Shown here piece by piece: positions 37,323 to 47,627 of a stretch of 64,000 bases of DNA. Positions within the stretch are counted from its first letter, which is position 1. Every line of letters starts with the position of its first letter. Source of the DNA: Oceanobacillus piezotolerans (GTDB taxonomy: Bacteria > Bacillota > Bacilli > Bacillales > Amphibacillaceae); assembly GCF_003665065.1 (NCBI RefSeq), contig NZ_RCHR01000001.1, positions 248,001-312,000 on the forward strand, given 5' to 3'. A program made the position numbers and the translations under genes. Below the pieces are notes generated by a model, which had not been told where the DNA came from, did no database searches, and saw only the letters and a program-made list of their open reading frames with translations.

Positions 37323-38006
37323 ATGGCATCAGTCACGATGAAAGATGTTCCCAAGGAGGATAGGCCCCGAGAAAGACTATTAAATGCGGGGTCAAGTCAT
37401 CTGTCCAATCAAGAAATATTAGCTATTCTTTTAGGAAGTGGAACGAAAGAAGAATCAGTAATGGAACTCTCAAATCGCATATTGATGCATTTCGAAGGGC
37501 TTCATTTGTTAAGAGACGCAACAATTGAAGAATTAGTTGCAATAAAAGGAATTGGGATTGCAAAAGGGGTCTTAATATTATCGGCCATAGAATTTGGGAA
37601 GCGTATGAACCAGTATCGGCCCAATGAAAGATATATTATTCGATCGCCGGATGATGGTGCAGATTATATTATGGAAGAGATGCGAACATTAAAGCAGGAG
37701 CATTTTATAGTATTGTTCTTAAATACAAAAAATCAAGTCATTCATCGCCAGACTATTTTTATTGGGAGTTTAAATGCCTCCATTGTCCATCCTCGAGAAG
37801 TTTTTCGTGAAGCAGTCAAACGATCTGCTGCCTCTATAATTGTAGCTCATAATCATCCGTCTGGTGATCCATCCCCTTCACAAGAAGATATTCACGTTAC
37901 AAGGCGTTTATTAGAATCAGGTAAGCTGATTGGTATTGAATTATTAGACCACCTCATTATTGGCGATAGAAAATTTGTCTCATTAAAGGAAAAAGGTTAT
38001 TTATAA
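37323..38006 (+). CDS. radC: DNA repair protein RadC (JAB/MPN domain)
   Basis: The 227-residue protein has an N-terminal helix-hairpin-helix region (LVAIKGIGIAKGVLILSAI near 75-93) and a C-terminal JAB metalloprotease-like domain with AHNHPSGDPSPSQEDIHVT (near 176-194) as the zinc site. A role in DNA repair is the historical annotation and is not firmly established. Its position before mreBCD is conserved in Bacillus. The start ATG lies 9 nt after GAAAGGGTGA. Confidence 0.93.
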   Translation: MASVTMKDVPKEDRPRERLLNAGSSHLSNQEILAILLGSGTKEESVMELSNRILMHFEGLHLLRDATIEELVAIKGIGIAKGVLILSAIEFGKRMNQYRPNERYIIRSPDDGADYIMEEMRTLKQEHFIVLFLNTKNQVIHRQTIFIGSLNASIVHPREVFREAVKRSAASIIVAHNHPSGDPSPSQEDIHVTRRLLESGKLIGIELLDHLIIGDRKFVSLKEKGYL

Positions 38007-38049
38007 CTATCTATTTTAGAATTTTTTTCGTATAATTATATAGGATACT

Positions 38050-38085
38050 ATAAGCGCCATCTTTCATTTTGAATATGGCGCTTAT
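38050..38085 (+). terminator. Hairpin after radC; rest of the radC-mreB gap
   Basis: ATAAGCGCCAT (38050-38060) pairs with ATGGCGCTTAT (38075-38085). A weak T-rich tail follows. The remaining sequence to mreB (38086-38348) is AT-rich with a TTGACG at 38109-38114 lacking a good -10; nothing else is recognised there. Confidence 0.65.
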
Positions 38086-38348
38086 TTAAGATTTTTACAT
38101 AATGTATTTTGACGGTTAACAAACTTCCAGCTGGAATGGCAAGTATAAGTTTAAAAATCAAATTCTCAGGCCTGCATTAATGGCATAATTATAAATAGGA
38201 AAATAGGTAAGAAATAATGTGCAATGTGCATTGTTTCAACTTTTATTATCTAATGTTTGGACTGTCATATGAATCGATAAAGATTGCAACAGTCTAAAAG
38301 AATCGATATAGTAAAGTAATGAATTGTAAGTTGGAGAGGGAGATTCAT

Positions 38349-39389
38349 TTGGGAATATTTAATTTATCTCAAGACTTGGGAATAGATTTAGGAACGGCCA
38401 ATACCTTAGTCTTTGTAAAAGGAAAGGATATTGTTGTGAGAGAACCTTCGGTGGTTGCTAGAAATGCACAAACTGGGGAAGTGGAAGCGGTAGGCAGTGC
38501 TGCCAAGAATATGATTGGAAGAACGCCTGGGAATATTTCTGTGATAAGACCAATGAAGGATGGAGTAATCGCTGACTATGATACGACTTCTGTGATGATG
38601 AAGTACTATATAGAAAAGGCAATGAAAAAACGATCATTGTTCGCAAAAAAACCAAATGTAATGGTATGTGTTCCATCAGGTATAACCATGGTCGAAGAAA
38701 GAGCCGTTATAGATGCGACAAAACAAGCAGGGGCAAAAGAAGCCTATCCAATTGCAGAGCCTTTTGCAGCAGCTATTGGTGCAGGTCTTCCGGTTTGGGA
38801 GCCGACAGGCAGCATGATTGTTGATATAGGTGGCGGTACAACAGAAGTGGCAGTCATTTCTTTAGGTGGGGTAGTAACAAGTCAATCTATCCGTACTGCG
38901 GGAGATAATATGGATGAAGCAATTATCAACCATATTCGTAAACAATACAGTTTAATGATCGGTGAGAGAACAGCTGAGTCAATAAAAATGGATATTGGTT
39001 CAGCTGGTAAATTAGATGAAGATATTGAAATGGATATCCGTGGTCGTGACTTACTGACTGGTTTACCTAAAACGATTACTATTAAAAATACTGAAATTGC
39101 TGAATCTCTGAGGGACAACGTTGAAGCAATTGTAGATGCAGTGAAATTTACTTTAGAAAAAACTCCACCGGAGCTTGCTGCTGATATCATGGATAGAGGT
39201 ATTGTATTGTCTGGGGGCGGTGCATTACTAAAAAATTTAGATAAAGTGATTAGTGATGAAACAAAGATGCCAGTATTTGTGACGGAAGAACCTTTAGACA
39301 GTGTCGCTAAAGGAACTGGTAAATCATTAGAATATATGAAACATTTCCGTTCCCATCCCAATGTTTCTTCACGTCCTTCCATTTATTAA
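38349..39389 (+). CDS. mreB: Rod shape-determining protein MreB
   Basis: The 346-residue bacterial actin organises lateral wall synthesis. The phosphate-1 motif is [18 protein letters not shown] (near 9-26), connect/phosphate-2 is [18 protein letters not shown] (near 157-174), and the adenosine motif is [15 protein letters not shown] (near 281-295). The start is TTG at 38349 (LGIFNLSQD), behind GAGAGGGAGA; an ATG at 38319 would give a non-conserved extension. It heads mreBCD-minCD. Confidence 0.95.
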   Translation: MGIFNLSQDLGIDLGTANTLVFVKGKDIVVREPSVVARNAQTGEVEAVGSAAKNMIGRTPGNISVIRPMKDGVIADYDTTSVMMKYYIEKAMKKRSLFAKKPNVMVCVPSGITMVEERAVIDATKQAGAKEAYPIAEPFAAAIGAGLPVWEPTGSMIVDIGGGTTEVAVISLGGVVTSQSIRTAGDNMDEAIINHIRKQYSLMIGERTAESIKMDIGSAGKLDEDIEMDIRGRDLLTGLPKTITIKNTEIAESLRDNVEAIVDAVKFTLEKTPPELAADIMDRGIVLSGGGALLKNLDKVISDETKMPVFVTEEPLDSVAKGTGKSLEYMKHFRSHPNVSSRPSIY

Positions 39390-39401
39390 GAGGGTGTAAG
39401 T

Positions 39402-40286
39402 ATGTCTTTTTTTCGAAATAAACGATTATTAGTATTTTTAATTGGATTTATTGTTGTTGTCGTATTAATAGGCTATTCCCTAGGGGAGAGAGATAAATTA
39501 TCTACGGCAGAACAGTTAGTTAATGATACAGTTGGATGGGTGCAGTCTGTTATCAATATGCCAGTAGGCTTTGTAACTAATATTTATACAAACATGAATG
39601 AGTTTTTGAACATTTATGAAGAAAATCAAATATTAAAAGAGCAACTTGCTGGATACAAAGGGCTTATTTACGAAGTACAAGAATTAAGAGATGAGAATCA
39701 AACATTAAGGGATAACTTAGAATTGACGAATTCTATGCGTGATTATGAACCAATTCAAGCAAATGTTATTTCTCGTTCTCCTGAATTATGGTTAGAGGAA
39801 GTTACGATTGATACTGGAACACAGGATGGTGTTCAGAAAAATATGGTAGTTGTAACTGGTGAAGGAATGATTGGGAAAATAAAAACAGCTAATCAATTTA
39901 CCTCGAAAGTACAATTACTTACCGGCTTTGATCAGTTTAACCGGATTTCAGCTATGATTTCCAAAGAAGAGGGACATGATATCTTTGGAATGATAGAAGG
40001 ATTCGATAAAGAGTCTAATTCGCTTATGTTCCGTATCATAGAAGAATCAGAAGAAGATATAGGAGAAGGTGAATTAGTTGTTTCCTCGGGTATGGGGGGC
40101 GTATTTCCTGCTGGGCTAATTATTGGAACGGTAAAAGAAGTGGTTCCAGACCAATATGGTTTGACAAGAACTGCCTTAGTGGAACCAGCGGCAGATGTGT
40201 ATGATATTAATCAGGTTATGGTTTTAGATCGTTCACTCGATGTGGTGGATGAAGATGCTGAAGAGGAAGAGGTGAAAGAGGAATGA
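39402..40286 (+). CDS. mreC: Rod shape-determining protein MreC
   Basis: The 294-residue bitopic protein links MreB to extracytoplasmic wall synthases. It has an N-terminal membrane helix (LLVFLIGFIVVVVLIGYSL near 8-26), a periplasmic coiled coil (about 65-110, EENQILKEQLAGYKGL), and a beta-rich domain (ISRSPELWLEEVTIDTG near 123-139). An acidic C-terminal tail DEDAEEEEVKEE is notable. It begins 12 nt after mreB and overlaps mreD by 4 nt. Confidence 0.95.
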   Translation: MSFFRNKRLLVFLIGFIVVVVLIGYSLGERDKLSTAEQLVNDTVGWVQSVINMPVGFVTNIYTNMNEFLNIYEENQILKEQLAGYKGLIYEVQELRDENQTLRDNLELTNSMRDYEPIQANVISRSPELWLEEVTIDTGTQDGVQKNMVVVTGEGMIGKIKTANQFTSKVQLLTGFDQFNRISAMISKEEGHDIFGMIEGFDKESNSLMFRIIEESEEDIGEGELVVSSGMGGVFPAGLIIGTVKEVVPDQYGLTRTALVEPAADVYDINQVMVLDRSLDVVDEDAEEEEVKEE

Positions 40287-40810
40287 ACAGGCTATATATC
40301 CCTTTATTCCTCTTTCTTATCCTAGTATTAGAAGGAGTAGCAACATTCTTTTTGCCTGCTGATCTCATTATGGGTGAATTATTAATCGTCCCTCATTGGC
40401 TGCTCGCAGGATTAGTGTTTGTAGTATTGTACTACGATAGTGAGAATACATATTTTGCATTAATGTATGCTGTCATTTTTGGTTTGCTTTTTGATATGAT
40501 TTATACAAGTATATTGGGTGTATATATGTTTTCCTATGCCACAGTTATTTATATCATTCATCTTCTAAAAAAAATGTTACATATTAACTTTTTTAGCATG
40601 ATTTTATTCCATATTATCGGAATTGGAGCTGGAGATTTACTGATCTACTTTGTTTATAATATAACTGACTTAGTAGATATGGCATGGAATGATTATTTAC
40701 TTGACCGATTATTACCTACTATAGGTTTAAATCTTATTTTTGTTCTAGTTATCTATCCATTTTTAAAGAAGCAACTTGTGAAATGGAGAACGACAGAGCA
40801 GTGGAAATAA
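40283..40810 (+). CDS. mreD: Rod shape-determining protein MreD
   Basis: The 175-residue integral membrane protein of the elongasome has about five hydrophobic segments, starting with LYIPLFLFLILVLEGVATFF (near 3-22); FGLLFDMIYTSILGVYMFSY (near 66-85) is the family's most conserved segment. It overlaps mreC by ATGA, implying coupled translation. minC follows after 81 nt with no hairpin between. Confidence 0.93.
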   Translation: MNRLYIPLFLFLILVLEGVATFFLPADLIMGELLIVPHWLLAGLVFVVLYYDSENTYFALMYAVIFGLLFDMIYTSILGVYMFSYATVIYIIHLLKKMLHINFFSMILFHIIGIGAGDLLIYFVYNITDLVDMAWNDYLLDRLLPTIGLNLIFVLVIYPFLKKQLVKWRTTEQWK

Positions 40811-40891
40811 CTGGTTTTATAAAACTAATATTTTAGCGCCCATTCATAAATGTTTTTGGCTGCTTTAGTGAGTTAATGAGGTGAACATATA

Positions 40892-41578
40892 TTGCGTGAA
40901 AAGAAACAGTTAATAACCATCAAGGGTACAAGAGAAGGGATAACGCTTTTTATTGATGAATATTGTTCATTTATAGAGGCGATGAAGGAACTTCATAATA
41001 AAATAATTGCAAGTAAACCGAAAGATGATGAACCCATTGTATCCGTTAAAGTAAAACTAGGGAACCGCTACTTAACAGAAGACCAAGAGAAACATTTAAG
41101 GAAAATTATAAATGAAAAAAATCGATTTACCATTATTTCAATAGAATCAGACGTTATTCTTAAAGAAGACGCTTTGAAATGGAAAGAAGAAAGTAAAATA
41201 AACGCTGTTAATCAAATTGTTCGTTCTGGACAAGTTCTTACTGTAAAAGGAGATCTACTTCTGATCGGGGATGTCAATCCCGGTGGCAAAGTTGTCTCGG
41301 CAGGAAATATTTATATTATGGGAAATCTATATGGAATTGCTCATGCTGGTGTGGATGGAGATAGAAACGCCTTCATTGTTGCTTCCTATATGAAGCCGAC
41401 TCAATTGAGAATTGCTGATTATTTAAGTCGAGCTCCAGACTATGAATCTGATGGTGTGTATATGGAATGTGGTCTTATTGATGAAGACGAGGACAAAATC
41501 ATAATTGATAGATTGCAAGTTCTTTCACATAAACGTAAAGGATTAAGCAGGTTCGAAAGGAGAGTACAAAATGGGTGA
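40892..41578 (+). CDS. minC: Septum site-determining protein MinC
   Basis: The 228-residue FtsZ-ring inhibitor prevents polar division. It has an N-terminal FtsZ-inhibiting domain (about 1-100) and a C-terminal beta-helix (about 108-215) with VRSGQVLTVKGDLLLIGDV-type turns and GGKVVSAGNIYIMGNLYGIA. It starts with TTG at 40892 after GAGGTGA. It overlaps minD by 8 nt. Confidence 0.95.
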   Translation: MREKKQLITIKGTREGITLFIDEYCSFIEAMKELHNKIIASKPKDDEPIVSVKVKLGNRYLTEDQEKHLRKIINEKNRFTIISIESDVILKEDALKWKEESKINAVNQIVRSGQVLTVKGDLLLIGDVNPGGKVVSAGNIYIMGNLYGIAHAGVDGDRNAFIVASYMKPTQLRIADYLSRAPDYESDGVYMECGLIDEDEDKIIIDRLQVLSHKRKGLSRFERRVQNG

Positions 41579-42371
41579 GGCGATTGTAATTACCTCTGGT
41601 AAAGGTGGAGTTGGTAAAACTACTACTTCCGCAAATATTGGAACAGCTCTGGCATTAATGGATAAAAAGGTATGTTTAATAGACACAGATATTGGTTTAA
41701 GAAATCTAGATGTTATTATGGGATTAGAAAATCGAATTATTTATGATATTGTGGATGTTATTCAAGGACGTTGTAAATTGAAACAAGCATTAATTAAAGA
41801 TAAACGATTTGATTTCTTATCCTTGCTTCCTGCTGCACAGACTAGCGACAAAACTGCTGTTACAACTGAAGGTATGAGAAGCATCATTGCTGAATTAAAG
41901 CAAGAATATGATTACATTGTTATTGATTGTCCGGCGGGGATAGAACAAGGATTCCAAAATGCTATTGCCGGTGCTGATCGTGCGATAGTTGTAACCACAC
42001 CTGAAAAATCGAGTGTGAGAGATGCTGATAGAATCATAGGCTTGCTAGAGAAAGAAGAAATGATAGAATCACCGCGATTAATTATTAATCGAATCCGTAA
42101 TCATATGGTTAAAACAGGGGATATGATCGATATTGATGATATAGTTCAGTTGCTATCAATAGATTTAATCGGTATTGTAATAGATGACGATGAAGTCATT
42201 AAAGCTTCTAATAAGGGAGAGCCAATTGCCTTAAACCCAAATTCAAAAGCTTCTATTGCCTATCGTAATATTGCAAGGAGAATTCTGGGAGAGACCGTAC
42301 CATTACAATCTCTAGAAGATGAGAAAGGTGTATTTCAAAGAGTTAAAAAATTCTTTGGTATACGGAGCTAA
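41571..42371 (+). CDS. minD: Septum site-determining ATPase MinD
   Basis: The 266-residue membrane-associated ATPase recruits MinC to the poles. The deviant Walker A is SGKGGVGKTTTSAN (near 9-22), switch I is DTDIGLRNLDVIMG (near 39-52), and switch II is IDCPAGIEQGF (near 118-128). The C-terminal amphipathic targeting helix is GVFQRVKKFFGIRS. It overlaps minC by 8 nt and is followed by a terminator, ending the mre-min transcription unit. Confidence 0.97.
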   Translation: MGEAIVITSGKGGVGKTTTSANIGTALALMDKKVCLIDTDIGLRNLDVIMGLENRIIYDIVDVIQGRCKLKQALIKDKRFDFLSLLPAAQTSDKTAVTTEGMRSIIAELKQEYDYIVIDCPAGIEQGFQNAIAGADRAIVVTTPEKSSVRDADRIIGLLEKEEMIESPRLIINRIRNHMVKTGDMIDIDDIVQLLSIDLIGIVIDDDEVIKASNKGEPIALNPNSKASIAYRNIARRILGETVPLQSLEDEKGVFQRVKKFFGIRS

Positions 42372-42388
42372 CCAATACTATTATATAG

Positions 42389-42425
42389 AAGACGGAATGA
42401 AGAAACTTTCATTTCGTCTTTATTT
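42389..42425 (+). terminator. Terminator of the mre-min unit
   Basis: AAGACGGAATGA (42389-42400) pairs with TCATTTCGTCTT (42409-42420), one G-T pair, 8-nt loop, followed by TATTTT. Confidence 0.8.
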
Positions 42426-42426
42426 T

Positions 42427-42600
42427 GCAGGTTGACTACAAGAATTGTAAGTGGGGGACTAACAGAAAGTCAAACGCCCAATTCTTTCAAGGGCCGGATG
42501 GCTCTCCTTTCCTTACTGGCAAATAAAGTAAAACTTCACCTAGTGGAGGTTATGTTCATCCCTCACTGAGGGTTAGCACCACAAAAAGTGTCAGCGTTTT
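42427..42600. repeat. Interspersed repeat B, copy 2 (rearranged)
   Basis: It begins GCAGGTTGACTACAAGAATT and GTAAGTGGGGGAC in the orientation of copies 1 and 4, but its right part (AACTTCACCTAGTGGAGG, CCCTCACTGAGGGTTAGCAC) is in the orientation of copy 3. CTCACTGAGGGTTAGCACC matches copy 3 CCACTGAGTCTTAGCACC. It therefore looks like a rearranged copy. It lies between minD and spoIVFA. Confidence 0.65.
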
Positions 42601-42618
42601 TCATGTCTAATTTATGAC

Positions 42619-42644
42619 ATATGTTCCATTTATTCACATATACT
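42619..42644 (+). promoter_or_regulatory. SigE-type promoter of spoIVFA
   Basis: ATA (42619-42621, in GACATATG) and CATATACT (42637-42644) are separated by 15 nt, fitting the SigE pattern ATA-N-CATANNNT. The spoIVF operon is SigE dependent in B. subtilis. Confidence 0.65.
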
Positions 42645-42677
42645 TGTACAAATGCTGGAGAAGGATAGTGAGAATAA

Positions 42678-43436
42678 ATGGACAAAGGGGTCAAGAAAGT
42701 TAGAAAATCAATTGAACACCGTAAGAGAATGAGAAGACTTCCAACAGAAAATCAAGGGCGGAAATTGTATCCTTCCGTTCCCCAAGAGGAAGAGAAACAT
42801 GGCTATTACCCGTATTTTCCAGAGTCTGATATGGAGAAGGCAAAAACAGGCAGATTGTCTGGATTCGTGTTGAAAGGAATTATATCCTTAATCTTGTTCT
42901 TTAGTGTAGCTATTATTCACCAATCAGATCATGCAGTTTTTCAAACTCCAAAAGAATGGACGAGCGATGTTTTATCAGACGAATTTCCGTTTGCAAAAGT
43001 CAATGGCTGGTATAGAGATACGTTTGGGAATCCTTTAGCCTTCACTCCGGAAAATCCACCATCTGCCGATACGGAGACAATGGCATTACCTGTTAATGGG
43101 AATATTACAGAATCATTTCAAACGAATGGTACCGGTATAATGATTAATCCAGGGGAAACTACGGGAGTATCTGCTATTCGGGAAGGAGTCGTTGTTTTTG
43201 CTGGAAAAGATCAGGAGACGAACAAAACAGTAGTAGTGCAACATGAAGATGGTTCTACATCTAGTTATGGGTTTCTAAATGACATTGAGGTATACCTATA
43301 TCAATATGTGTCAAACAATCAGATAGTAGGAGAATTTGTTCCAAGTGAGAATAATGAAACGGTCTTCTTTTCCATTGAAAAGGATGAGGAGTATATAGAT
43401 CCTGTACAGGTGATACAAGTCGATGACCAACCGTAA
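42678..43436 (+). CDS. spoIVFA: Stage IV sporulation protein SpoIVFA
   Basis: The 252-residue mother-cell membrane protein holds SpoIVFB inactive with BofA until the forespore signal arrives. It has a basic, cytoplasmic N-terminus (about 1-60), one membrane helix (about 62-82) and an extracytoplasmic M23/LytM-like domain (about 135-250) with VSAIREGVVVFAGKD and VVVQHEDGSTSSYG; the zinc ligands of active M23 peptidases are not evident. It overlaps spoIVFB by 14 nt. Confidence 0.9.
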   Translation: MDKGVKKVRKSIEHRKRMRRLPTENQGRKLYPSVPQEEEKHGYYPYFPESDMEKAKTGRLSGFVLKGIISLILFFSVAIIHQSDHAVFQTPKEWTSDVLSDEFPFAKVNGWYRDTFGNPLAFTPENPPSADTETMALPVNGNITESFQTNGTGIMINPGETTGVSAIREGVVVFAGKDQETNKTVVVQHEDGSTSSYGFLNDIEVYLYQYVSNNQIVGEFVPSENNETVFFSIEKDEEYIDPVQVIQVDDQP

Positions 43437-44277
43437 CCGATTCCCAAAAGTAAATGTGCATCCAATTCTGCTAATCTTCATCATTATTTCTATTCTCACG
43501 GGAACCTTTATGGAATTAAGTATTATAATCCTAATCGTATTTATTCATGAACTTGGTCACTATTTAATGGCTTATCTTCTAAAATGGAGAATAAGGAGTA
43601 TTATGCTGTGGGTTTTTGGCGGGGTTATGGAAACAGATGAACATGGAAATCGATCTATTCGCGAAGAATTCCTAGTAACCATCTCCGGTCCATTTCAACA
43701 TCTCATTATCTATCTTTTTCTTTTTTGCTTTAAATACTTCCACGTTATTCCTGATAGTATCATATCGGTTGCTCTGTATTATAATACACTCATCCTATGT
43801 TTTAATTTGTTACCAATATGGCCATTGGATGGGGGGAAGCTATTGTACTTACTATCGTCAAAATTTATACCTTATAAGAAGGCATACTATTCTATAATCC
43901 TTTTTTCGATAGTAACTGCCTCGTTATTTCTATTTATCCAATTTATCTTCTTTCCTTTTACATTGAGTGCATTTTTAATTATGATTTTTTTATTGTTTGA
44001 GAATAAGAATGAATGGAAGCAACGTTATTATGCATTTATTCGATTTTTATTAAATAGGTATGAAGGAAATCATTATGTTTGTAAAATCAACCCCATTCAA
44101 GTGGGAAGTGGAAGTACGATGATGGAGCTGTTTTCCATGTTTAAAAGAGACCAGAAACATCCTATCTATATTATTTATCCTAAAGAAAAACGAAAAGTTG
44201 TTGATGAAATGGATTGCTTGCATGTGTACTTTAGCGATAACCGCCATAACGAAACAATTGGGGAGCGTTTTAATTAA
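43423..44277 (+). CDS. spoIVFB: Intramembrane metalloprotease SpoIVFB
   Basis: The 284-residue site-2-type protease cleaves pro-SigK in the outer forespore membrane. The zinc motif HELGH is at residues 42-46 (catalytic Glu43), and the second ligand is the Asp in LLPIWPLDGGKLL near 132. About six membrane segments are followed by a C-terminal CBS-like domain (about 215-284, PIQVGSGSTMMELFSMFKR). It is translationally coupled to spoIVFA. Its product SigK would activate the gerE promoter seen at 10640-10668. Confidence 0.95.
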   Translation: MTNRNRFPKVNVHPILLIFIIISILTGTFMELSIIILIVFIHELGHYLMAYLLKWRIRSIMLWVFGGVMETDEHGNRSIREEFLVTISGPFQHLIIYLFLFCFKYFHVIPDSIISVALYYNTLILCFNLLPIWPLDGGKLLYLLSSKFIPYKKAYYSIILFSIVTASLFLFIQFIFFPFTLSAFLIMIFLLFENKNEWKQRYYAFIRFLLNRYEGNHYVCKINPIQVGSGSTMMELFSMFKRDQKHPIYIIYPKEKRKVVDEMDCLHVYFSDNRHNETIGERFN

Positions 44278-44297
44278 AGAATAGTTACTAGTTCTCC

Positions 44298-44327
44298 TTG
44301 ACAAAAACCATATAAAAGTGGTAACAT
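44298..44327 (+). promoter_or_regulatory. SigA promoter of rplU
   Basis: TTGACA (44298-44303), 18 nt and extended -10 TGGTAACAT (44319-44327). Confidence 0.65.
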
Positions 44328-44333
44328 CGTTAT

Positions 44334-44424
44334 GTTGTCAGCACCAGTGCTACAACCGCACAGAACAGGTGATAAAAAAAGCGACAGCTTACCTGTATGG
44401 CGAGTCTTAGTTATATGAGGAGGT
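44334..44424 (+). promoter_or_regulatory. L21 leader (autoregulatory mRNA element)
   Basis: The leader between the promoter and rplU contains GTCAGCACCAGTGCTACAAC, AGAACAGGTGATAAAAAAAG and GACAGCTTACCTGTATGG; the ACAGGTGA/TTACCTGT arms pair. Sequence, position and length fit the L21 leader found upstream of rplU in Bacillus. The usual interpretation is repression by L21 protein. The consensus structure was recognised by eye only. Confidence 0.75.
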
Positions 44425-44430
44425 GCAAGT

Positions 44431-44739
44431 ATGTACGCAATTATTGAAACAGGTGGTAAACAAATTAAAGTTCAAGAAGGTCAAGAAATTTTTGTAGAAA
44501 AAGTTTCTGCTGACGAAAATGAAACGGTAACTTTCGATAAAGTTCTTTTCGTAGGTGGCGAAGATGTTAAAGTTGGAGCTCCTTTCGTTGAAGGTGCTAC
44601 TGTAACGGCTAAAGTTGAAAAACATGGCCGTCAAAAGAAAATTACTGTTATCAAATTCAAAGCAAAGAAAAACTACCATCGTAAACAAGGTCATCGTCAA
44701 CCTTATACAAAATTAGTTATCGAAAAAATTAACGCGTAA
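44431..44739 (+). CDS. rplU: 50S ribosomal protein L21
   Basis: The 102-residue ribosomal protein has the N-terminus [18 protein letters not shown] and the C-terminal [19 protein letters not shown] signature. GAGGAGGTG precedes the ATG. First gene of rplU-ysxB-rpmA. Confidence 0.98.
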   Translation: MYAIIETGGKQIKVQEGQEIFVEKVSADENETVTFDKVLFVGGEDVKVGAPFVEGATVTAKVEKHGRQKKITVIKFKAKKNYHRKQGHRQPYTKLVIEKINA

Positions 44740-44750
44740 GGATATAGCAT

Positions 44751-45385
<635 letters not shown>

Positions 45386-45400
45386 TCTCGTATAACAAAA

Positions 45401-45435
45401 AACTCCAGCCAATTCGTTGGTTGGAGTTTTTTTGT
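45401..45435 (+). terminator. Terminator of rplU-ysxB-rpmA
   Basis: AACTCCAGCCAA (45401-45412) pairs with TTGGTTGGAGTT (45417-45428) around a TTCG loop, followed by TTTTTTT. Confidence 0.9.
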
Positions 45436-45487
45436 AGTCTAGGAAATTATAAAATGAACGACTTTTGGATAATTCTTATCATAAGAA

Positions 45488-45645
45488 AGGCCACGTCCGG
45501 CTCCAGCGCCCAGCAACTATCAAACTTCACACTCCTCCACTACGATAAGTCAACATCGACTCCCTACGGTCATCGTGTTTCCTTTATCTCATTGCGGAGC
45601 GTTCCAGTTTGTACGTTGCTAAACGGGCGCTTGCGCCTTTGTTCT
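45488..45645. repeat. Interspersed repeat C
   Basis: This GC-rich block begins GGCCACGTCCGGCTCCAGCG and ends AACGGGCGCTTGCGCCTTTG. I recognise the end motifs as a dispersed element of Bacillaceae genomes; only one copy is in this window. GGGCGCTTGCGCC contains a short hairpin (GGCGC/GCGCC). An open frame through it is not considered coding. It explains most of the 400-bp gap between rpmA and spo0B. Confidence 0.65.
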
Positions 45646-45785
45646 TATGCATTAGTAAGATCATAAAGTAGTATATCAATGATCTTAAGTTATTAGCACA
45701 AGAACGAGATTGTATTCAGTTCTTCTAATATAATGCACTTTGGTTTTATTTCTGCTATACTTTCATATTAATGGGGGTAGGGATA

Positions 45786-46304
45786 ATGGAGAAGTCTGAG
45801 GTAATTCGCTTGTTGCAGCAATACAGACATGATTTAATGAATAGAATGCAGCTTGTGCATGGTTATTTAACAATGAAAAAGTATGAAAAAGTTGATGAGA
45901 AAATAGAGGATTTATTTCAATACTTTCAAGAAGAGCGTAAACTAATGAATACAAAAGCCCCGAGCTTTATTTTGTGGATGATGTATTTTCCGTTGCGTTA
46001 CAAACAATTTCAACTAGAATACCATGTAGATACTGATCACGATTTATCAGAAATGGATGAATCCATTGTGAGCGAATGTACATACTTAATGGATAATCTT
46101 TTAACAATATGTAATAAAGATAATTTATATGAGATGAAAATAGATGTAATAGAAGAAGAGCAAAAAATAGAATTTAACTTTCTGGTTAATGGGCAATTTA
46201 ATCGTAAAATAGAGAATAATAAACAGACGAAGAATAGTAATCCAAATTTCTTATTACAAGAAGATGGATTAATTTATCGTTTTATGCTTCCAAGGAATGG
46301 ATGA
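45786..46304 (+). CDS. spo0B: Sporulation initiation phosphotransferase Spo0B
   Basis: The 172-residue phosphorelay protein passes phosphate from Spo0F to Spo0A. The phosphorylated His is expected at residue 15 in QQYRHDLMNRMQLVHGYL, a histidine-kinase-like helical hairpin; the C-terminal half resembles a degenerate ATPase domain with no ATP-binding boxes. The ATG at 45786 (MEKSEVIRLL) is preceded by GGGGGTAGGG; an upstream in-frame ATG at 45771 would place this site inside the gene. It is 12 nt before obgE, as in B. subtilis. Confidence 0.92.
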   Translation: MEKSEVIRLLQQYRHDLMNRMQLVHGYLTMKKYEKVDEKIEDLFQYFQEERKLMNTKAPSFILWMMYFPLRYKQFQLEYHVDTDHDLSEMDESIVSECTYLMDNLLTICNKDNLYEMKIDVIEEEQKIEFNFLVNGQFNRKIENNKQTKNSNPNFLLQEDGLIYRFMLPRNG

Positions 46305-46316
46305 GGTGATTAATAA

Positions 46317-47597
<1,281 letters not shown>

Positions 47598-47627
47598 ATG
47601 ATTATGGAATGAACTAAGGGGGAAGTA

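Noticed and set aside
45421..45666. 81-codon open frame on the plus strand after rpmA
   Set aside because: It starts within the rpmA terminator and runs through repeat C; no SD and no protein-like conservation pattern.
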